Shown in pieces: positions 60,235 through 64,000 of a DNA stretch of 64,000 nt (positions are counted from its first letter, which is position 1; each line of letters begins with the position of its first letter). The translations under genes were made by a program, and so were the position numbers. The notes beneath the pieces were generated by a model, which saw nothing but the letters and a program-made list of their open reading frames with translations, did no database searches and had not been told where the DNA came from. The stretch is from Granulicella sp. S156. GTDB taxonomy: Bacteria; Acidobacteriota; Terriglobia; Terriglobales; Acidobacteriaceae. Location: positions 398,346 through 462,345 of the forward strand of contig NZ_LMUH01000013.1 of NCBI RefSeq assembly GCF_009766105.1, given 5' to 3'.

Positions 60235-61442
60235 GGGATCGCCTTGAAGGCGAGTACGGCATTCAGGCCGCCAAAGGCGAAGGAGTTCGAAAGGCAAGCC
60301 TCTACCGAGGCTTTGCGGGCCTGGTTGGGGATGATGTCGAGATCGCAGGCGGGGTCGGCTGTGAGGAAGTTTGCGGTGGGCGGAAGAATGCCGCGTTCGA
60401 GGCTGCGAATGCTGGCGACGGCTTCCAGGGCTCCCGCTGCGCCCAGCGCGTGGCCGTGCATGGATTTCGTCGAACTGACAGCGAGTTTTTCGGCGTGCTT
60501 GCCAAAGGTGCTGCGAATGGCTGCCGTTTCAATCCGGTCGTTGGCTTCTGTGGCCGTTCCGTGGGCGTTGATATAGCCGATTTGCTCGGGAGCGAGGCGG
60601 GCGTCGCGAAGAGCAAGGTTCATGGCGCGGCTGGGCCCAGTGGCAACAGGCTGGGTGATGTGGCCGGCATCGGCGGACATGCCGAAGCCGACGATTTCGA
60701 CTAGAGGACGGGCTCCGCGAGCCAGTGCTGTCTCCAGGGGCTCGAGCACGAGCATGGCGGCTCCTTCGCCCAAAACCATGCCGCTGCGCTCTGCAGAGAA
60801 GGGACGGCAGGTATCTTTGCTGATAACGCGCAGGGCCTCCCACGCTTTGAGTCCGCCGAGAAAGAAAGGAGCTTCACTGCCGCCAGCGATAGCCATCGGG
60901 GCCGCTCCTGAACGAACCATCCAGAAGGCTTGGCCGATGGCGTGGGCTGAAGAGGCGCAGGCGGTGGAGATGGTGTAAGCGGGGCCTTCGATGCCGAACT
61001 GCATGCAGATATGGCTGGCACCGGCGTTGCTCATGCTGAGGGGAATTGTGAGGGGGTGAACGCGGTTTTTATTGTTGTGGAAGAGCTCCCAGTAGCCGGT
61101 CTCTTCCGTACCGCGTCCCCCTAGGCAGGAGCCGGTAATGACGGCGGTATTTTCCCGCAGATCTGGAGTCCACTCGACTCCCGCATCGGCAATGGCTTCG
61201 CGGGCAGATATGACTGCAAATTGCGCGAAGCGGTCCATAAAGGGGATGTCTTTTGGTTCAAGATGCTCTTCCGGAACGTAATTCCGAATCTCCGCGGCGT
61301 TTTTGAACCGAATCTGCGAGACATCGACGCTTTTGATCTCCCGGATAGCGGAGGTTCCCGCAACCAACGACTCCCAGAAACCGGCTGTATTCTTGCCGAG
61401 GGCGCTGATGACACCTACTCCAGTGACGACGACGCGATGCAT
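60231..61442 (-). CDS. fabF: Beta-ketoacyl-ACP synthase II (FabF type)
   Basis: 403 residues from ATG 61442, which follows the ACP stop by 1 base. Complete thiolase fold with Cys162 (STACASSAHAIG), His294 (NAHGTATEAND), Lys326 and His331 (TKSMHGHALGAAG). Elongates acyl-ACP with malonyl-ACP. The dedicated ACP directly upstream, and the convergent alpha-oxoamine synthase, suggest a specialised copy serving a secondary lipid rather than housekeeping fatty acid synthesis. Cluster assignment is inference. Confidence 0.9.
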   Translation of the reverse strand: MHRVVVTGVGVISALGKNTAGFWESLVAGTSAIREIKSVDVSQIRFKNAAEIRNYVPEEHLEPKDIPFMDRFAQFAVISAREAIADAGVEWTPDLRENTAVITGSCLGGRGTEETGYWELFHNNKNRVHPLTIPLSMSNAGASHICMQFGIEGPAYTISTACASSAHAIGQAFWMVRSGAAPMAIAGGSEAPFFLGGLKAWEALRVISKDTCRPFSAERSGMVLGEGAAMLVLEPLETALARGARPLVEIVGFGMSADAGHITQPVATGPSRAMNLALRDARLAPEQIGYINAHGTATEANDRIETAAIRSTFGKHAEKLAVSSTKSMHGHALGAAGALEAVASIRSLERGILPPTANFLTADPACDLDIIPNQARKASVEACLSNSFAFGGLNAVLAFKAIP

Positions 61443-61443
61443 A

Positions 61444-61710
61444 TTATTCGGCAGACGAAGAGGGCGTCTTCGCTTGGACGAGATGGGTGATGCCTTCCAC
61501 CATCTCGTGAATGTTCTTGATATCTTTAGCTTCCTCGTCGTTGATCTCGATATCAAACTCGCTTTCGAGGTCGAAGAGGATGTTGAGACGGTCCAGCGAG
61601 TCAATCCCTAAGGATTCGAAGCTGCTGTCTTCCCGAACACTCTCGAGGGGTAGGCGTTTCGAGGTCGCAATGACTTTAAGAACTCGATCTTGGATGGTCT
61701 GGTTAGGCAA
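61444..61710 (-). CDS. Acyl carrier protein
   Basis: 88 residues, TTG start. Four-helix ACP with phosphopantetheine Ser38 in FESLGIDSLDRLNILFDL. Helix I is TIQDRVLKVIATSKRL. A Ser/Glu tail (KTPSSSAE) follows. Longer than AcpP by about 10 residues. Followed at 1 base by the FabF-type synthase. It is a plausible acyl donor for the convergent synthase at 57952, as the specialised ACP next to spt is in Caulobacter. Weak initiation (TTG, AGGA 14 bases away) suggests low expression or an unannotated earlier start. Confidence 0.9.
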   Translation of the reverse strand: MPNQTIQDRVLKVIATSKRLPLESVREDSSFESLGIDSLDRLNILFDLESEFDIEINDEEAKDIKNIHEMVEGITHLVQAKTPSSSAE

Positions 61711-61967
61711 TGTCAGGAATGATCCTAAAGCGTGATCGGTACATGTCCATGTAAATGGATTGGCACGACCAATTCTACCCTGATTTCTCAGAAGTGCCAG
61801 TCGATTTTGTCGGATGGCCGTTTTAAGCCTTGTGAATCAGTGCTATCCGCAGGGGTTGGGTTTCATCCCACTCCCCGGATTTTGCGTAAGCCCTGATTGA
61901 AACATCCGGTAGAAGCGTTGTTCGATTGCTAATGGGAGGAAGGAACGGGAGGGTGAACGACGCCTGT

Positions 61968-63047
61968 CTAACGATTGTTGTGATCGTCGGTCGGAGGGGG
62001 AAGCACTGCCGGAGCAGGGCTTTCATGCGGGCCGCAGGAGGCGCGGATCATCAGCTTGACTGGCAGCAGTATTTTGGCAGGTGAGGCGTCGACGCCGTCA
62101 TGCGCCTTCTGGATACGCTCGAGCAGCAGGGTCATGGCGCGGCGCGCTAGTTCGATAGGGGGCTGCGCGACTGTCGTGAGAGGGGGGCTGATGATGCCGG
62201 CCAGGTCGAAGTCGTCGAAGCCGACGAGAGCCATGTCCTCGGGGATGCGGATCTGCAGATCCGCAAGTGCCTGCAGCAGGAAGACGGAGGTGCGGTGGTT
62301 CAGAGAGAAGATTGCCGTAGGCCTGTTTTTGCTCGCAAAAACGCTGCTGAGCCACTGGCGAACACCATCGAGGGTAAGGAGCCCAAGGGTAACGGTCGGC
62401 TTTAGTCCGGAGGCGATCATGTGATGGGTGTAGCCCAATACCCGTTCGTGGATCGGATACGTCTTTTCGTCGTAGCCGACGCAGGCGATGTGGCTATGGC
62501 CGTGGGAGATGAGGTGTTGCGTAGCTTCTTCGGCGCCCACCCGGTTTTCGACCAGGACGCAATCGGCATCGGAGCCGGGAAGCGGCCGGTCGAAAGCCAC
62601 AATAGCGAGGCCCGTATTCTGCAACTCGCGCAGGCGATCGTCGCCGCGGGGTGCGGAGGTGACTACGAGGAGGCCCGATACCTTTCTGCTTGCCATGAGT
62701 TCGGCCTGCTGAAATTCAAGATCGGGATCGCGTTCGGATGAGACCACCAGCGTCATGTACCCGTGTGCGCGAGCCATGTGTTGCACGGTGTGGGCGCAGG
62801 AGGCGAAGAAGGCGTCGGAGAGATCGGGAACGATGAGGCCGATCATCTTTGCGCGCTGACCCTTGAGCAGGCGGGCCGCTTCGTTCTGGCGGTAGCCGAG
62901 CTGCTCAATGGCAGCTTCTACCTTCTTGCGGGTTGAGGGACGTACCGATGGATGATTGTTGATAACGCGTGAGACGGTCATCAGGCCGACTCGGGCCAGT
63001 TTTGCCACTTCGCGAATTGTCGGGGTACGTGGTTCCGACTTGCTCAT
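61968..63047 (-). CDS. LacI-family transcriptional repressor
   Basis: 359 residues from ATG 63047, preceded by GGGGGC; an in-frame ATG at 63062 is 5 codons earlier. HTH IREVAKLARVGLMTVSRVIN (about 10-29) with hinge NNHPSVRPSTRKKV, then a periplasmic-binding-protein ligand domain (IGLIVPDLSDAFFASCAHTV, ending at VLLPVKLMIRASC). It binds sugar or a derivative and would regulate sugar uptake; the sugar porter gene is immediately downstream in genome order on the same strand. A LacI-type palindrome lies upstream of the GH27 gene at 20777-20807, a possible remote target. Confidence 0.92.
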   Translation of the reverse strand: MSKSEPRTPTIREVAKLARVGLMTVSRVINNHPSVRPSTRKKVEAAIEQLGYRQNEAARLLKGQRAKMIGLIVPDLSDAFFASCAHTVQHMARAHGYMTLVVSSERDPDLEFQQAELMASRKVSGLLVVTSAPRGDDRLRELQNTGLAIVAFDRPLPGSDADCVLVENRVGAEEATQHLISHGHSHIACVGYDEKTYPIHERVLGYTHHMIASGLKPTVTLGLLTLDGVRQWLSSVFASKNRPTAIFSLNHRTSVFLLQALADLQIRIPEDMALVGFDDFDLAGIISPPLTTVAQPPIELARRAMTLLLERIQKAHDGVDASPAKILLPVKLMIRASCGPHESPAPAVLPPPTDDHNNR

Positions 63048-63112
63048 ACTGCCCCCAAGCATAAATGACGGTAGTCGATGACCTTATTCCGAAGTGTCGG
63101 AGGAAGGTCGCA

Positions 63113-63142
63113 CGCTCTACCTCTCCAGGAGAACTGTTCTAG
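63113..63142. repeat. Partial copy of the TAGAGCAGTT element
   Basis: CGCTCTAC (63113-63120), 8 unmatched bases, then GAGAACTG + TTCTAG (63129-63142) aligns with the 3' end of the 25985-26100 element (CGCTCTAC, 8 bases, GAGAACTGCTCTAG), with one changed base in the last block. The 5' half is missing or diverged. Found between the LacI and sugar porter genes. Confidence 0.5.
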
Positions 63143-63153
63143 TTGGACAGGGC

Positions 63154-64000
63154 TTATGTGATCTTAAGTTTGCGTTGCAGCTCCTCTAGCGAGACCTGTT
63201 TGGTCTCCGGGAAGAACAGCAGGACGACGATGAACTGAACCACCATCATGGCGGCGAAGAAGATGAAAGGATATGCGCCGGAACGAGCTGCGATGATGGG
63301 AAAGGTCCACGAAAGCGCTGCATTCAGAACCCAATGGGTGCCGGATCCGAGGCTCTGTCCTTTGCCGCGCACGCGTGTTGGAAAGATCTCGCTGATATAA
63401 ACCCAGACGACGGCTCCCTGCGAGATGGCGAAGAATGCGATATAGGCAACCAACGCCCAGACCAGCACGGCCAGATGTTGATGAGTGGCAAAGATCGCCG
63501 CAACGATGGAGAGGCAGATAGCCGTTCCGACCGCGCCGATCAACAGCAGCATCTTGCGGCCGACACGGTCGATCAGCATCATGCCGACGAGTGTGGCAAC
63601 CAGGTTCATCGCTCCGATGGCTACCGCCTGCATATTGCCGGAGACTCGGCTGAAACCCGCCGCGGCAAAGATGTCATTCAGGTAGTAGAGAATGGCGTTA
63701 ATGCCGCTGAGTTGGTTGAACGCCCCAATGGCTATGGCCAGGAAGATCGGTTTGCCATAGCGCAGCCGATTGCCGGTCGACTCGAACAGCGATGCCTGCT
63801 TCTGATTGCGCTCCATGTGCAGCGACTCGCGGATGTCGGCGAGCTCGGCCTCGGAGTTGGGCGATCCCATCATCTCCAGGACCTCGCGTGCCTCATCGAT
63901 TCTGTCCTGGGTGGTGAGCCAGCGGGCGCTCCGGGGGATACTGAAGAGCAGCGCGAAAAAGATAGCGGCGGGAACTGAGGCGATTCCAAGTTGCAGCCGC
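63154..64000 (-). CDS. MFS sugar porter (5' part cut by window edge)
   Basis: At least 282 residues; it runs in frame from beyond 64000 to stop 63154. Sugar porter features: IPRSARWL in the place of the PESPRWL loop, AFNQLSGINAILYYLNDIFA (GINAILYYL), RGKGQSLGSGTHW and the C-terminal PETKQVSLEELQ. Seven of twelve membrane helices visible (TM6-12). A proton- or sodium-coupled uptake system for monosaccharides such as xylose, galactose or glucose. LacI regulator is 106 bases further along on the same strand, so the porter gene probably lies before it in one operon. Confidence 0.92.
   Translation of the reverse strand, partial: RLQLGIASVPAAIFFALLFSIPRSARWLTTQDRIDEAREVLEMMGSPNSEAELADIRESLHMERNQKQASLFESTGNRLRYGKPIFLAIAIGAFNQLSGINAILYYLNDIFAAAGFSRVSGNMQAVAIGAMNLVATLVGMMLIDRVGRKMLLLIGAVGTAICLSIVAAIFATHQHLAVLVWALVAYIAFFAISQGAVVWVYISEIFPTRVRGKGQSLGSGTHWVLNAALSWTFPIIAARSGAYPFIFFAAMMVVQFIVVLLFFPETKQVSLEELQRKLKIT

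Noticed and set aside
1-64000. tRNA, rRNA, CRISPR array or insertion sequence
   Set aside because: Looked for conserved tRNA loops, repeat-spacer arrays and transposase motifs; none was convincing.

Overview
The window looks like the chromosome of an Acidobacteriota member (Terriglobia; Granulicella/Terriglobus/Edaphobacter type). The signs are four very large Oar-like TonB-dependent receptors with an N-terminal carboxypeptidase-regulatory domain, a DUF4965 (GtaA-like) protein, a GH106 protein, PadR coupled to an ADOP-type prefix domain, BlaI/BlaR1, and many secreted hydrolases. No rRNA, tRNA, CRISPR array or insertion sequence was seen. This assignment is inference from gene families, not from a marker gene.

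Layout. 1-780: 3' part of a Tat-exported DOPA-4,5-dioxygenase-like protein. 1501-9527: a histidine kinase with an extracytoplasmic lectin-like domain, a convergent NarL-type regulator, an Oar-like receptor and a DUF4965 protein. 10037-19989: receptor, metallophosphoesterase and PI-PLC-like protein in a row, then a multicopper oxidase and a PF04185 phosphoesterase, which together look like a phosphorus or phospholipid scavenging region. 20051-25943: KdsC, a frameshifted GH27 alpha-galactosidase behind a LacI-type operator, a carboxypeptidase-regulatory-like secreted protein and a TPR protein. 26108-31939: alpha/beta hydrolase, a broken small membrane gene, and a PadR / S41 peptidase / beta-lactamase-fold operon. 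32192-37668: three transcription factors, each beside its probable targets (AraC/SDR, TetR/DUF4267, TetR/DUF6640-DoxX-DUF6640). 38309-45272: GH106 rhamnosidase-like enzyme behind its own receptor. 45811-49142: BlaI, BlaR1-like M56 protease and a Do-type serine protease. 49486-51463: two-lobed aspartic protease and an ArsR-like regulator. 51700-57680: a receptor plus secreted unknown, divergent from a DesK/DesR-like pair. 57952-61710: alpha-oxoamine synthase, NAD-dependent reductase, beta-ketoacyl-ACP synthase and ACP, resembling a bacterial sphingolipid-type module. 61968-64000: LacI regulator and a truncated sugar porter.

Several regulators have clear dyad sites in their own promoters: TetR at 36958-36977, ArsR at 51465-51490, DesR-like tandem dyads at 55724-55750, and BlaI-like dyads at 45749-45764 and inside the protease gene at 47600-47615. 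Two palindromic intergenic repeat families are present (TAGAGCAGTT ends; GGGCTGAAAGCCCGG). Degenerate genes were found at 20954-22377, 28035-28324 and 34230-34340.
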